A stretch of DNA of 64,000 nt from Chloroflexota bacterium (GTDB taxonomy: Bacteria; Chloroflexota; Anaerolineae; Aggregatilineales; Phototrophicaceae). The notes beneath the pieces are model-generated. The model was not told the DNA's origin and did not search any database. It worked only from the letters and a program-made list of their open reading frames with translations. A program made the translations under genes and the position numbers. Shown here in pieces: positions 9,303 to 18,052 of this stretch (positions within the stretch are counted from its first letter, which is position 1; every line of letters starts with the position of its first letter). Location of the stretch: positions 248,001 through 312,000 of the forward strand of contig JAPOVL010000046.1 in assembly GCA_026708115.1 (NCBI GenBank). Reading direction: 5' to 3'.

Positions 9303-10925
9303 ATGAAAACCATGTCATTCGACTTCAAATCCCGCCGCTCCATGATCAGCGCCCGGCGCGGCATGGTCGGCGCCAGCAATCCGCTCGCCGCGCAAGCCGG
9401 CCTCAACATCCTGCGGCAGGGCGGCAATGCCGCCGACGCCGCCGTCGCCACATCCGCCGCCATGAATGTGATGGATCCGGGTTCCTGCGGCGTCGGCGGC
9501 GATTGCTTCGCGCTCTACTTCGACGCGCGGACCAAGCAGGTCACAGCCCTGAATGGCAGCGGGCGCGCGCCGGGTGCCTTGACTTTGGACGCCGTGCGCG
9601 CGCTCGGCTGGGAGGAGATGAACCCGCGCCATGCCCATTCAGTCACCGTGCCGGGCGCCGTGCGCGGCTGGCATGATCTGCTGGAACGCCACGGCACCAT
9701 GTCGCTGGCTGATGTGCTCAAGGACGCCATCTACTACGCCGACGAGGGCTATCCCACTGCGCCGGTGGTCGGCTACCGCTGGCAGCAATCGGGCGCCTTT
9801 CTGTACAGCGCGGCGAATGCCGAAGAGTATCTGCCCAATGGGGCGCCGCCGAAAGCGGGCCAGACCGTGCGCTTGCCTGGACTGGCCAAGACCCTGCGTA
9901 TGATAGCCGAGGGCGGGCCAGATGCCTTCTACAGCGGCCCCGTCGCCGATGCCATCGTGGCCTCGCTGCGTGAGCAGGGCGGCCTGATGACCCTCGCCGA
10001 CCTCAAGAACCACCATTCCACCTGGGACGAGCCGATCTCCACTGACTACCGCGGCCTGACAATCTATGAATGCCCGCCCAACGGGCAGGGCTTGACGGCT
10101 CTGATCGCGCTCAACATCGCCTCTAGTTTTGACTTGGGCGCGCTGCCCTGGGATTCGCCCGAGCGCATCCATTTGATGGTCGAGTGCATGCGCCTGGCCT
10201 GGGCCGACGCCCACGAATACATCGCCGATATGAGCCAAGCGGACCTGCCGCTGCAGCGGCTGCTGAGCCTGGATTACGCGGCCGAACGCGCGGCGCTGAT
10301 CCAACCATACTATGCTATGCATCCGCCGCCGAGCCCCGGTGCGCTGCCCGGCGGCTCGGACACGATCTACCTCAGCGCCGTCGATGGCGAAGGTAACGCT
10401 TGCTCCTTCATCAAGAGCTTGTACATGGGCTTTGGCGTCGGCATCGTCGCCAAGGGCACGGGCGTCTGGCTGCAGAATCGCGGCGCCGGCTTCTCGCTGG
10501 TACCCGGCCATCGCAATTGCCTGGCGCCGGGCAAACGCCCTTACCACACCATCATCCCGGGCATGGCGCTGAAGGACGGCGAACTCTGGGCCAGCTTCGG
10601 CGTCATGGGCGGCTTCATGCAGCCGCAGGGCCACTTCCAGGTCATCAGCGCCATGGTGGATGATGATCTGAATCCACAGGAAGCGCTCAACCGGCCACGT
10701 TGGTATGTTGACCGGGGCGATCCGGGCGGCAACCTGCTGATTGAAGAAGGCACGCCCTTCAAGACCATGGCGGATCTCGCCGAGCGCGGCCACCGCATCC
10801 AACCGGAATCGGGACTGGGGCGCGGCAACTTCGGGCGCGGACAGATCATCCGCTACGACCCCGAAACGGGCGTCATGCACGGCGGCAGCGAGCCCCGCGC
10901 CGACGGGCAGATCGCGGCCTTTTAG
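9303..10925 (+). CDS. ggt: gamma-glutamyltransferase
   Basis: 540 residues from ATG 9303; an upstream TTG at 9240 is also in frame and AGGAG near 9260 would place a start near 9271, so the N-terminus is uncertain. The large-subunit signature GGNAADAAVA, MNVMDPGSCGVGGD and the small-subunit nucleophile region SDTIYLSAVDGEGNACSFI are present; the Thr in DTIYLS aligns with the autocatalytic, N-terminal nucleophile of the family. NGQGLTALIALN and GGFMQPQGHFQV are further family blocks. The enzyme cleaves gamma-glutamyl bonds, for example in glutathione. No signal peptide is visible, unlike the periplasmic enzyme of enterobacteria. It follows an M20 dipeptidase. Confidence 0.92.
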   Translation: MKTMSFDFKSRRSMISARRGMVGASNPLAAQAGLNILRQGGNAADAAVATSAAMNVMDPGSCGVGGDCFALYFDARTKQVTALNGSGRAPGALTLDAVRALGWEEMNPRHAHSVTVPGAVRGWHDLLERHGTMSLADVLKDAIYYADEGYPTAPVVGYRWQQSGAFLYSAANAEEYLPNGAPPKAGQTVRLPGLAKTLRMIAEGGPDAFYSGPVADAIVASLREQGGLMTLADLKNHHSTWDEPISTDYRGLTIYECPPNGQGLTALIALNIASSFDLGALPWDSPERIHLMVECMRLAWADAHEYIADMSQADLPLQRLLSLDYAAERAALIQPYYAMHPPPSPGALPGGSDTIYLSAVDGEGNACSFIKSLYMGFGVGIVAKGTGVWLQNRGAGFSLVPGHRNCLAPGKRPYHTIIPGMALKDGELWASFGVMGGFMQPQGHFQVISAMVDDDLNPQEALNRPRWYVDRGDPGGNLLIEEGTPFKTMADLAERGHRIQPESGLGRGNFGRGQIIRYDPETGVMHGGSEPRADGQIAAF

Positions 10926-10968
10926 ATTCAGTTTTCTCAGCGCTGCATAGGCCAGGCAGGACAAGATC

Positions 10969-12774
10969 GTGACCGAGGACGCGCCGGCAAAATCGCGAGT
11001 TGCCTTGCCGTTTGTTGCGGTCCTGCGCGTTCTGCCCTATCAGTGGCTGCTGCCCCTGTGCTTCTTTTGCCTGGGTTTGATCTACATCTATGCCGCCCCG
11101 CACTTTGAAGCCTCCGACTCTATCGGGCATATAGGCATGATCAAATGGATCGCCGACCACGATGGCGCCCTTCCGGTCCAGTCGGCCGGTCACGCGCAGC
11201 TCTACCGACAGCAGGCCAGCCAGCCGCCGCTCTACTACTTCATGATGGCCGCGATCTGGTCCGCGCTGGATACGGGCGATTTCGACGAATTCTTCCGCCT
11301 CAGCCCCTTTGCCATCGTTGGCGACCCAATGCGCCTGGGCAACCGCAATCGCATCTTTTATCGGCAGCCCTATCCGCCCAATCTGCATCAGGGCACGTCG
11401 CTGACGCTCTATATCATTCGTCTGGTGACCCTGGGCATGGGGACGGTGACGGTCGCGGCAGTGTTTCAGTCCGCCCGCACAGTGATGCCAGGTCGTGTGG
11501 ATGTCGCTGCGCTGGCTTGCGCTTTGACCGCCTTCAATCCGCAATTTATCTTTATCAGCGCCTCCGCCAGCAATGACGGTCTCGTTATTATGCTCTCGGC
11601 GCTCATCACCTGGCAAACGCTCCTGATGCTGCGTGAAGGCTTTCACACAAGACGCAGCCTCGTGCTGGCGCTTCTCATCGCGCTGGCGTCGCTGGCCAAA
11701 CTGAGCGGCTTGGTATTTGCGGCCCTCGTCATCTTGGCCGGATTATGGATTCTCATTAGAACCCGGGATCGACGCGGCTTTCTCGTCTTGCTGGGCGCTG
11801 TGTTGCTCATTTGGCTCGCAATTGCCGGATGGTGGTTCCTGCGCAACCTGACGCTTTATCAGGAGCCATTTGGCACCGCGGCCATGCTCGATTATGTCGG
11901 GCGGCGGCAAACCACCATACCACAACTGCTGACGGGAGAGTTTCAGGGTTTGCGCATCAGCTTCTGGGGGCTGTTCGGCGCCTTCAGCATCCTGACGCAC
12001 GACATCCACTATCAACTGATGGATGCGCTGACCTTGCTTAGCGCTGCCGGTTTTCTCGCCTTCGCCGCAAAACACCGCCGTGACAAGTTTATCCTTACCG
12101 CCATCTGTTTTCTCGTCGTCATTCTGGCTGTCGCCTGCCTGACCCTGGTCTGGTGGAGCGCCCAAACAACGGCGAGCACGGGGCGTCTGCTCTTTCCCTA
12201 TATTACTTCGATCAGCCTGCTGATGGCCCTGGGACTGACGGCCTTGCGCATGCCAGCGCTTCTGGTCGCTTTGCCCATGTTCGCCTTCAGCATCGCCGCG
12301 CCCTTCCTGTTTATCATCCCCAACTACGACCACCCGCCGCAGGTTGACCAACTGCCAGCTTCCGCGCGGCAAACCTTCGCCCGCTGGGACGAGATCACCT
12401 TAATCGGCTATGAACTGAAACCGCCGGAGCGGGTGGCATCCGGCCTCGAAATCCCTATCACGCTCTATTGGCGGGCACAGCGGGAATCGACAGAAACCAG
12501 GGCGCTCTTCATCAGCTTGGTCGATTCCGAAGGCAGTCTTGTCACCAGGCTGGAAACGTTTCCCGGTTGGGGCACCCTGCCCACGCGCTGGTGGCGGGCG
12601 AACACGATCTATCGCGATGATTACATTCTGCAGCTTCCGGAAGACGCCGCCTGGTCCGCGCCGGCGCAACTGCACATCGGCTGGTATCCTTTCCCTGGTG
12701 GCGGCGACATGCCGCCGGTACTCGAATCCGGCGAGGCAGCCGCGGTTTATTCGCTTGCGCTCCAATTCCCCTGA
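10969..12774 (+). CDS. PMT/GT39-like integral membrane glycosyltransferase
   Basis: 601 residues from a GTG start. About ten hydrophobic helices occupy residues 20-460. The first external loop carries the family-type acidic motif near DSIGHIGMIKWIADHDGALP and a QASQPPLYYFMMA block. The C-terminal 130 residues are soluble and beta-rich (ITLIGYELKPPERVASGLEI, then ITLYWRA). It is a paralogue of the protein at 32993-35224: the opening helix and the SQPPLYY and WWRANTIYRDDYIL segments match closely. Such enzymes move sugars from polyprenyl-phosphate carriers to acceptors outside the membrane; donor and acceptor here are unknown. Confidence 0.75.
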   Translation: MTEDAPAKSRVALPFVAVLRVLPYQWLLPLCFFCLGLIYIYAAPHFEASDSIGHIGMIKWIADHDGALPVQSAGHAQLYRQQASQPPLYYFMMAAIWSALDTGDFDEFFRLSPFAIVGDPMRLGNRNRIFYRQPYPPNLHQGTSLTLYIIRLVTLGMGTVTVAAVFQSARTVMPGRVDVAALACALTAFNPQFIFISASASNDGLVIMLSALITWQTLLMLREGFHTRRSLVLALLIALASLAKLSGLVFAALVILAGLWILIRTRDRRGFLVLLGAVLLIWLAIAGWWFLRNLTLYQEPFGTAAMLDYVGRRQTTIPQLLTGEFQGLRISFWGLFGAFSILTHDIHYQLMDALTLLSAAGFLAFAAKHRRDKFILTAICFLVVILAVACLTLVWWSAQTTASTGRLLFPYITSISLLMALGLTALRMPALLVALPMFAFSIAAPFLFIIPNYDHPPQVDQLPASARQTFARWDEITLIGYELKPPERVASGLEIPITLYWRAQRESTETRALFISLVDSEGSLVTRLETFPGWGTLPTRWWRANTIYRDDYILQLPEDAAWSAPAQLHIGWYPFPGGGDMPPVLESGEAAAVYSLALQFP

Positions 12775-12848
12775 TGATAACCGCAGACCTGAGACGCCAG
12801 TTCTTCTAGCAGTTGAAGGCCTCGAATTAAATACTTGCGGAATCGGTT

Positions 12849-12858
12849 ACGCATGCGT
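12849..12858. promoter_or_regulatory. possible operator/promoter upstream of the duplicated binding-protein operon
   Basis: ACGCATGCGT is a perfect 10-bp palindrome lying between a TTGCGG hexamer and TTATTA (17-base spacing), about 200 bases before ATG 13054. Palindromes with a central CG-type core are bound by LacI-type sugar regulators, but no regulator gene is in the window and the call is tentative. Confidence 0.25.
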
Positions 12859-13053
12859 TATTATTTTCCGGTAGCCTGTCGTTAGCGTGCTTTCTAGTGT
12901 GAAGTCTCGGGGCTTGGGAGCCTGCATTTGCGCTGGAAAAGGCGACTGCGCGCGTATCGCAGACTCATGTTGGCAAGCACTAATGCGAGCGGGCTAGCAG
13001 TTGTACACAATTCAGTAACCAATTCGTTTGCGATTACTTCATGAGGAGGAAAC

Positions 13054-14349
13054 ATGAAAGCTATAAAGATTCTTTTTGCGATTGTAGTTCTGCTTCTGGC
13101 GCTCGTGCCCGTCGGCGCGCAAGACGTCACGACCGTCACCATGTGGTTCGGCGAAGGCGCCACGCTGGATTGTTGGGGTCCCATCATGCTCGAATTCAAT
13201 GACATCGACCCATCTGTCCAGTTGGAAATCGTGCCCCAGGCCGACACCTGGAATGTCACCCGCACTGCTGTCGCTGGCGGCGGCGGGCCCGACATCGTCC
13301 GCACGCCCGGCCCCTCATTCGTCTACGAAATGGCGCAAGCCGGCTTGATCTTGCCCATGGACTCCTTCTCCGAATCAATGGGCTGGGACGGCTTCTTCTT
13401 CGACTGGGCCCTTGACCTCGGCCTGGTCGACGGTCAACTCTACAGCCTTTCCGATGAGCTCGAAACCCTGCTGCTCTATTACAACGTGGACGTCTTCGAG
13501 GCGAACGGCTGGACGCCGCCAGATACCATGGACGAACTGAACGCCCTGGCCGAAGAGGTCGCCGCGGCCGGTTACACAGTCTTCTCCCATGGCAACGCCA
13601 GCTGGCGCCCCTCGAACGAATGGTTCGTCGGCGAATACATGACCCAGATCGCTGGTCCGCACAACGTCTACAAGGCCCTCACCGGGCAGATCCCCTGGAC
13701 CGACGAGAGCATGGTGGAAGCCATGGAAATCCTCGACGCCCACATGCAGGCTGGTTGGTACGGCGGCGGCATTGATCTCTACTTCACCAACGAAGGCACG
13801 ACGCGCCGGGCGATGTTCGCCGATGGCACCGCCGCCATGAATATCGAAGGCAGTTGGGCCATCCGCAGCTTGGGCGAATACTTCGGCGAGTCCGGCCAAG
13901 ACTGGGATTGGGTCCCCGTGCCCAGCCACGACGGCACCGATTACTTCACTATCGGCATGGGCAACACCAGCTCCATCAACGCCGGCAGCCCCCATCCCGA
14001 AGCGGCCGCTACTTTCCTGACCTGGTACTTCTCGCCGGCAACGCAGGGCAAGATGCTCACAGACTGCCGCAAGGGGCCCGCACCGGTAACCATTTCAGAA
14101 GAAGTCATGGGCGAGCTTGACCCGCGCATCGCCCGGGTCTATGCCGATCTGTCGGACGCCTCCGCCAATGACCGCTATGGTTACACCACCTGGACCTTCT
14201 GGCCGCCCAAGAGCGATGTCTACATCTATGAAGAGGTAGAGCGCGTCTGGACCGGCGAAATCACCGTCATGGATTATCTCGAAGGCTTGAATGAACTCTT
14301 CGCCGAAGAGCTCGCCGCCGGCGATATTCCACCGATTCCAGCCCGTTAA
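13054..14349 (+). CDS. extracellular solute-binding protein, family 1 (sugar type), copy A
   Basis: 431 residues. Signal peptide MKAIKILFAIVVLLLALVPV ends at GAQ-DV with no lipobox cysteine. The mature part has the family 1 order: TMWFGEGATLDCWGP, AVAGGGGPDIVRTPG (the GGGPDI motif), YYNVDVFEANGWTPPDTMDE and AAATFLTWYFSPATQGKML. GAGGAGGAAAC stands immediately before ATG. A second, nearly identical gene (14474-15769) follows in tandem, and two sugar-type permeases follow that. Role: captures a sugar or glycoside for import; ligand unknown. Confidence 0.94.
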   Translation: MKAIKILFAIVVLLLALVPVGAQDVTTVTMWFGEGATLDCWGPIMLEFNDIDPSVQLEIVPQADTWNVTRTAVAGGGGPDIVRTPGPSFVYEMAQAGLILPMDSFSESMGWDGFFFDWALDLGLVDGQLYSLSDELETLLLYYNVDVFEANGWTPPDTMDELNALAEEVAAAGYTVFSHGNASWRPSNEWFVGEYMTQIAGPHNVYKALTGQIPWTDESMVEAMEILDAHMQAGWYGGGIDLYFTNEGTTRRAMFADGTAAMNIEGSWAIRSLGEYFGESGQDWDWVPVPSHDGTDYFTIGMGNTSSINAGSPHPEAAATFLTWYFSPATQGKMLTDCRKGPAPVTISEEVMGELDPRIARVYADLSDASANDRYGYTTWTFWPPKSDVYIYEEVERVWTGEITVMDYLEGLNELFAEELAAGDIPPIPAR

Positions 14350-14361
14350 TGCTGAGTTTTC

Positions 14362-14397
14362 CGGCGCTGGCTGCCATCATTTCGGTTGTCAGCGCCG
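14362..14397 (+). repeat. intercistronic hairpin after binding protein A
   Basis: CGGCGCTG / CAGCGCCG stem with a 20-base interior. The left arm and its TTTT-CCGGCGCTGGCTGCC context recur after copy B (15783), so the hairpin was duplicated with the gene. It is not followed by a T-tract, so mRNA stabilisation is more likely than termination. Confidence 0.55.
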
Positions 14398-14473
14398 CTT
14401 CACCTCATTGCCTGCAGGCTAATGAGCAAGTCAATTCGAGCGCCACATATTTAATTACTCCAGAGGAGGAAAC

Positions 14474-15769
14474 ATGAAGGGCATAAAGATTCTTTTTGCC
14501 ATAGCAGTTCTAATCATGGCGCTTGCGCCCGTTGGCGCGCAAGATGTCACCACCGTGACTATGTGGTTCGGCGAAGGCTCCACGCTTGATTGCTGGGGTC
14601 CCATCATGCTGGAATTTAATGACGTCGACCCGTCCATCCAATTGGAAATCGTGCCGCAGGCTGATACCTGGAATGTCACGCGCACCGCTGTCGCCGGCGG
14701 CGGCGGACCCGACATCGTTCGCACGCCTGGTCCCTCTTTTGTCTACGAGATGGCGCAGGCTGGCTTGATCCTGCCTATGGACTCATTCTCCGAATCAATG
14801 GGCTGGGGCGATTTCTTCTTCGACTGGGCGCTTGACCTGGGCTTGGTCGACGGCCAGCTCTACAGCCTCTCTGATGAGCTCGAAACCCTGGTTATGTATT
14901 ACAACGTCGAGGTCTTCGAGGAGAATGGCTGGACGCCTCCGGACACCATGGACGAACTGAACGCCCTGGCTGCCGAGGTCGAGGCCGCCGGTCTCACCGT
15001 CTTCTCCCACGGCAACGCCAGCTGGCGCCCCACCAACGAACATTTTGTCGGCGAATACTGGACTCAGGTCGCCGGTCCCCGCAAGGTCTACCAGGCGCTC
15101 TCCGGCGAGATTCCCTGGACTGACGAGAGCCTGGTGGAAGCCATCGAACTTCTTGATGCGCACATGCAGGCTGGTTGGTACGGCGGCGGCGTCGACCTCT
15201 ACTTCACCAACGACGGCGTCTATCGGCGTACATCACTGGCTGAAGGCTCCGCGGCCATGAACATTGAAGGCAGTTGGGCCATCCGCGGCACCGTAGAATA
15301 CTTCGGCGAGTCGGGCATGACATGGGATTGGGTGCCCGTGCCCAGCCATGACGGCACCGATTATTACACCATCGGCATGGGCAACACCAGCTCCATTAAC
15401 GCCAACAGCCCCCATCCGGAAGCGGCCGCGCAATTCCTGACCTGGTACTTCTCGCCAGCAACGCAAGGCAAGATGCTCACCAATTGCCTCAAGGGACCAG
15501 CCCCCGTAGCCATCGGCGAGGACGTCATGGCAGAGCTCGACCCGCGCATCGCCCGGCTCTATGCCGAGCTGTCGGACGCCTCCGCCAATGACCGCTACGG
15601 TTACACCACCTGGACTTTCTGGCCCCCCAAGAGCGATGTCTACATCTATGAAGAAGTAGAGCGCGTCTGGACCGGCGAAATCACCGCGATGGAGTATTCC
15701 GAAGGCTTGCAAGAGCTCTTTGCCGAAGAGCTGGCCGCCGGCGATATTCCACCGATTCCAACCCGCTAA
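14474..15769 (+). CDS. extracellular solute-binding protein, family 1 (sugar type), copy B
   Basis: 431 residues, same length as copy A and identical over most of its length. Differences cluster at scattered positions, for example WGDFFFD instead of WDGFFFD, NEHFVGEYWTQVAGPRKVYQ instead of NEWFVGEYMTQIAGPHNVYK, and the DGVYRRTSLAEG segment. Some of these are around the predicted ligand cleft, so the two may bind related but different ligands. It has the same non-lipobox signal peptide and the same GAGGAGGAAAC ribosome site. The permease genes begin 84 bases downstream. Confidence 0.94.
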   Translation: MKGIKILFAIAVLIMALAPVGAQDVTTVTMWFGEGSTLDCWGPIMLEFNDVDPSIQLEIVPQADTWNVTRTAVAGGGGPDIVRTPGPSFVYEMAQAGLILPMDSFSESMGWGDFFFDWALDLGLVDGQLYSLSDELETLVMYYNVEVFEENGWTPPDTMDELNALAAEVEAAGLTVFSHGNASWRPTNEHFVGEYWTQVAGPRKVYQALSGEIPWTDESLVEAIELLDAHMQAGWYGGGVDLYFTNDGVYRRTSLAEGSAAMNIEGSWAIRGTVEYFGESGMTWDWVPVPSHDGTDYYTIGMGNTSSINANSPHPEAAAQFLTWYFSPATQGKMLTNCLKGPAPVAIGEDVMAELDPRIARLYAELSDASANDRYGYTTWTFWPPKSDVYIYEEVERVWTGEITAMEYSEGLQELFAEELAAGDIPPIPTR

Positions 15770-15782
15770 AGCTAAGTTTTCC

Positions 15783-15816
15783 GGCGCTGGCTGCCCTCAT
15801 CAAGGCGGCTGGCGCC
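15783..15816 (+). repeat. intercistronic hairpin after binding protein B
   Basis: A 13-bp stem with G-U pairs, GGCGCTGGCTGCC with GGCGGCTGGCGCC, 8-base loop. It stands between the binding protein and the permeases, the place where hairpins often protect upstream mRNA and keep binding protein levels above permease levels. Confidence 0.55.
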
Positions 15817-15853
15817 TTCCCCGCTCCCCTGTCAGTCTGGAAAGGCAAGCGCT

Positions 15854-16804
15854 ATGGCGGTTCTCACCCAACAGAAACCAACAACCATGATCGAAAAGAT
15901 CAATGATGAAACCTGGCGCCGGAGGTTCTTGCGGAATGTACTCGTCCCCTGGATCTTCATTGCGCCCTTGCTCCTGCTGCACATCTATGTTGTCACCATT
16001 CCAGCGGTGCAAGGCATCTACATGTCCATGACCGATTGGAAGGGTGTGGGCCAAAACGCCAACTTCATCGGGCTGGATAATTACCGAGAGCTGTTTTTCG
16101 AAGACGAATCCTTTGGCAAAGCCCTGGGCAACAATATCATCTGGATGATCTTCTTCCTGACTGTGCCCTTTATCCTGGCGCTCTTTGCCGCCACCATGCT
16201 CAGCCAGATCAAGCGCGGCGGCATGCTCTACCGCAGCATTCTTTTCATCCCTTATGTCTTGGCCAGCGTCGTCACCATTACCATCTGGAAGAACCTCTTG
16301 AACCCGCAGCGCGGCATCGGCGCCGCTTTGGATAATATGCTCGGGTTAGAGGACGCCTTCGGCATCGCGTATTTGGGCCGCTCGGAGACCGCCTTGATGT
16401 CCATCGCTTTCATCGACAACTGGCACTTCTGGGGCTTCTTGATGATCCTCTTCCTGGCGGCAATGCAGGCTATCCCGCCGGTGCTCTACGACGCCGCCAA
16501 GATCGACGGCGCCAACCGCTGGGACGAATTCCGCCATGTCACGCTGCCCGGCATCCGACCAGTCGTACTCTTCATGTTTATGATGGTGGCCATCTGGTCC
16601 TTCCTGGCTTTTGATTACATCTTCTTATCGACCCAAGGCGGCCCCGGCGGCGCTTCCGAGGTGATCGCCACCCTGCTCTACAAGAGCGCCTTTTTCCGCT
16701 TCGAAGCCGGTTACGGCGCGGCGATGGGCGTCATCATCAGCATATTCGCCGGCTTCATCATCATGATATTCGTGACGCTGCGGCGGAGAGGATGGGATAT
16801 ATGA
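15854..16804 (+). CDS. sugar ABC transporter permease, MalF/UgpA type
   Basis: 316 residues with six membrane segments. It opens with FIAPLLLLHIYVVTIPAVQG, the usual first helix, and contains the coupling loop YDAAKIDGANRWDEFRHVTLPGIRP (EAA motif). It is a classic family 1 sugar permease. ATG 15854 has AAAGG eight bases upstream. Its stop overlaps the next start as ATGA, so the two permeases are made together. No ATPase gene accompanies them; an MsmX/UgpC-like ATPase encoded elsewhere is presumably shared. Confidence 0.95.
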   Translation: MAVLTQQKPTTMIEKINDETWRRRFLRNVLVPWIFIAPLLLLHIYVVTIPAVQGIYMSMTDWKGVGQNANFIGLDNYRELFFEDESFGKALGNNIIWMIFFLTVPFILALFAATMLSQIKRGGMLYRSILFIPYVLASVVTITIWKNLLNPQRGIGAALDNMLGLEDAFGIAYLGRSETALMSIAFIDNWHFWGFLMILFLAAMQAIPPVLYDAAKIDGANRWDEFRHVTLPGIRPVVLFMFMMVAIWSFLAFDYIFLSTQGGPGGASEVIATLLYKSAFFRFEAGYGAAMGVIISIFAGFIIMIFVTLRRRGWDI

Positions 16805-17688
16805 CCGCCATTGGCAAAGTTTCGCTTCAGGATACCGTGCTGCAAAGAGGGCGCAACCGCGAACGCAGCCGGCTGCTGGTCTTCAACCATACGGTGCTGC
16901 TGCTGCTGACCGCCTTCGCTGTCATTCCGCTTTTGGTATTGGCTTTCAACTCAGTCAAAACCAATCTCGAAATCGGCCAAAACCCCTTAGGTCCCCCTGT
17001 CAATATCGTCACCGAGAATTTCCCCAATGCCTGGGATAAAGGCAAATTCGCCACCACGATGGGCAATAGCGTCATTTACGTCGTGGCCACGATCGCCGCC
17101 GAGCTGGTATTTGGCGGCCTGGCCGCCTATGCCCTGGCGCGCAAAAAGCCGCCCGGCTCCGATGCGCTCATGCTCTACTTCCTGGTCGCCTCGACTATCC
17201 CGCTCTGGATGTACATCGTCCCGCTCTTCGTCCAAATCAACGCCCTAAAGCGCCTTGGCATCGATGCCCGGTTTCTGCTCGTCATGGTCTATGTGGCGGG
17301 CAACGCCCCCTTGACCATCTTCCTGCTCCGCTCCTACATGATTGATTTGCCGTCCGAGCTGGAGGACGCCGCCCGCGTCGACGGCGCCAACGAATTCCAG
17401 GTGCTGACGCGCATCGTCATACCCTTGACCATGCCCGGTTTCCTGACCGTCGGCTTGGTTGTTGGCTTGGGTGTCTGGAACGAGTTCCTGCTGGCGCTGA
17501 CCTTCATTCACGACCCGAACCAATACCCGGTCACCACCAGCTTCTACAAATTCGTCGACCGCTTCGACCGAGATTGGGCGCTGACCAGCGCCGGCGCCAT
17601 CATCATCATCTTCCCGGTCATGGTGCTCTTCCTGGCTTTGCAGCGGCAGTTTATCAATGGCTTGGCTGAAGGCGGCATCAAAACCTAA
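16801..17688 (+). CDS. sugar ABC transporter permease, MalG/UgpE type
   Basis: 295 residues. Start placed at ATG 16801 because it forms an ATGA overlap with the preceding stop; ATG 16792 is an alternative. Six membrane segments; the coupling loop is LEDAARVDGANEFQVLTRIVIPL and the C-terminus ends QRQFINGLAEGGIKT, both typical of MalG-type subunits. It forms the channel with the MalF-type partner and takes substrate from the two binding proteins upstream. Repeats occupy the following gap before the ADP-ribosylglycohydrolase gene. Confidence 0.95.
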   Translation: MTAIGKVSLQDTVLQRGRNRERSRLLVFNHTVLLLLTAFAVIPLLVLAFNSVKTNLEIGQNPLGPPVNIVTENFPNAWDKGKFATTMGNSVIYVVATIAAELVFGGLAAYALARKKPPGSDALMLYFLVASTIPLWMYIVPLFVQINALKRLGIDARFLLVMVYVAGNAPLTIFLLRSYMIDLPSELEDAARVDGANEFQVLTRIVIPLTMPGFLTVGLVVGLGVWNEFLLALTFIHDPNQYPVTTSFYKFVDRFDRDWALTSAGAIIIIFPVMVLFLALQRQFINGLAEGGIKT

Positions 17689-17771
17689 GTGGATTTCTTG
17701 TCTAGCGCCGCTCAACGCGCCAACCGGTCCGTAGATCCAAATTGATGATGAAAAACAGTGCGAAAATATAG

Positions 17772-17791
17772 GGGCGACACTTGTGTCGCCC
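17772..17791. repeat. short GGGCGA hairpin repeat (family 2, copy 3)
   Basis: GGGCGACAC / GTGTCGCCC, 9-bp perfect stem with a TT centre, preceded by TATAG as in other copies. Confidence 0.65.
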
Positions 17792-17928
17792 ACCCGAACG
17801 CGAAATTGTAGGGCTTGTACACTACTGCAAATCATACGTATTGATAACAGAAACAGCACCAAAACAATACATAAAAGGTTGCGATCCTTGCGAAAATCAA
17901 CAATTAATTACGTAATCCGTCATGTTTA

Positions 17929-17974
17929 GCTCCCCTTCCCCATTGCAATGGGGAAGGGGCCGGGGGATGGGGTA
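17929..17974. repeat. G/C-rich palindromic intergenic repeat (family 3, copy 3)
   Basis: CCCCTTCCCCATTGCAATGG core, then GGAAGGGG and CCGGGGGATGGGG. The centre CCATTGCAATGG is a perfect palindrome. Confidence 0.65.
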
Positions 17975-18052
17975 GAAAAACCGCGTCAGCATGACCCAGT
18001 AGTGGAGAAGCCTTGTAGGGTCGCCCGATTGAATAGTGCAACAGGAATCAAA

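Larger units (their letters stand above)
17689..18052. other. repeat-rich intergenic region
   Basis: About 360 bases between the permease and ADP-ribosylglycohydrolase genes. It carries a family 2 hairpin (17772-17791), a family 3 palindrome (17929-17974) and, at about 17980-18016, a degenerate stretch resembling the 5' part of the family 1 repeat. No reading frame is convincing. Confidence 0.5.

Noticed and set aside
9639..10964. 441-residue open frame on the minus strand
   Set aside because: Antisense of gamma-glutamyltransferase, which has all family motifs.
17948..18052. N-terminal extension of the ADP-ribosylglycohydrolase
   Set aside because: The extra residues come from a palindromic repeat; ATG 18053 begins the conserved fold.
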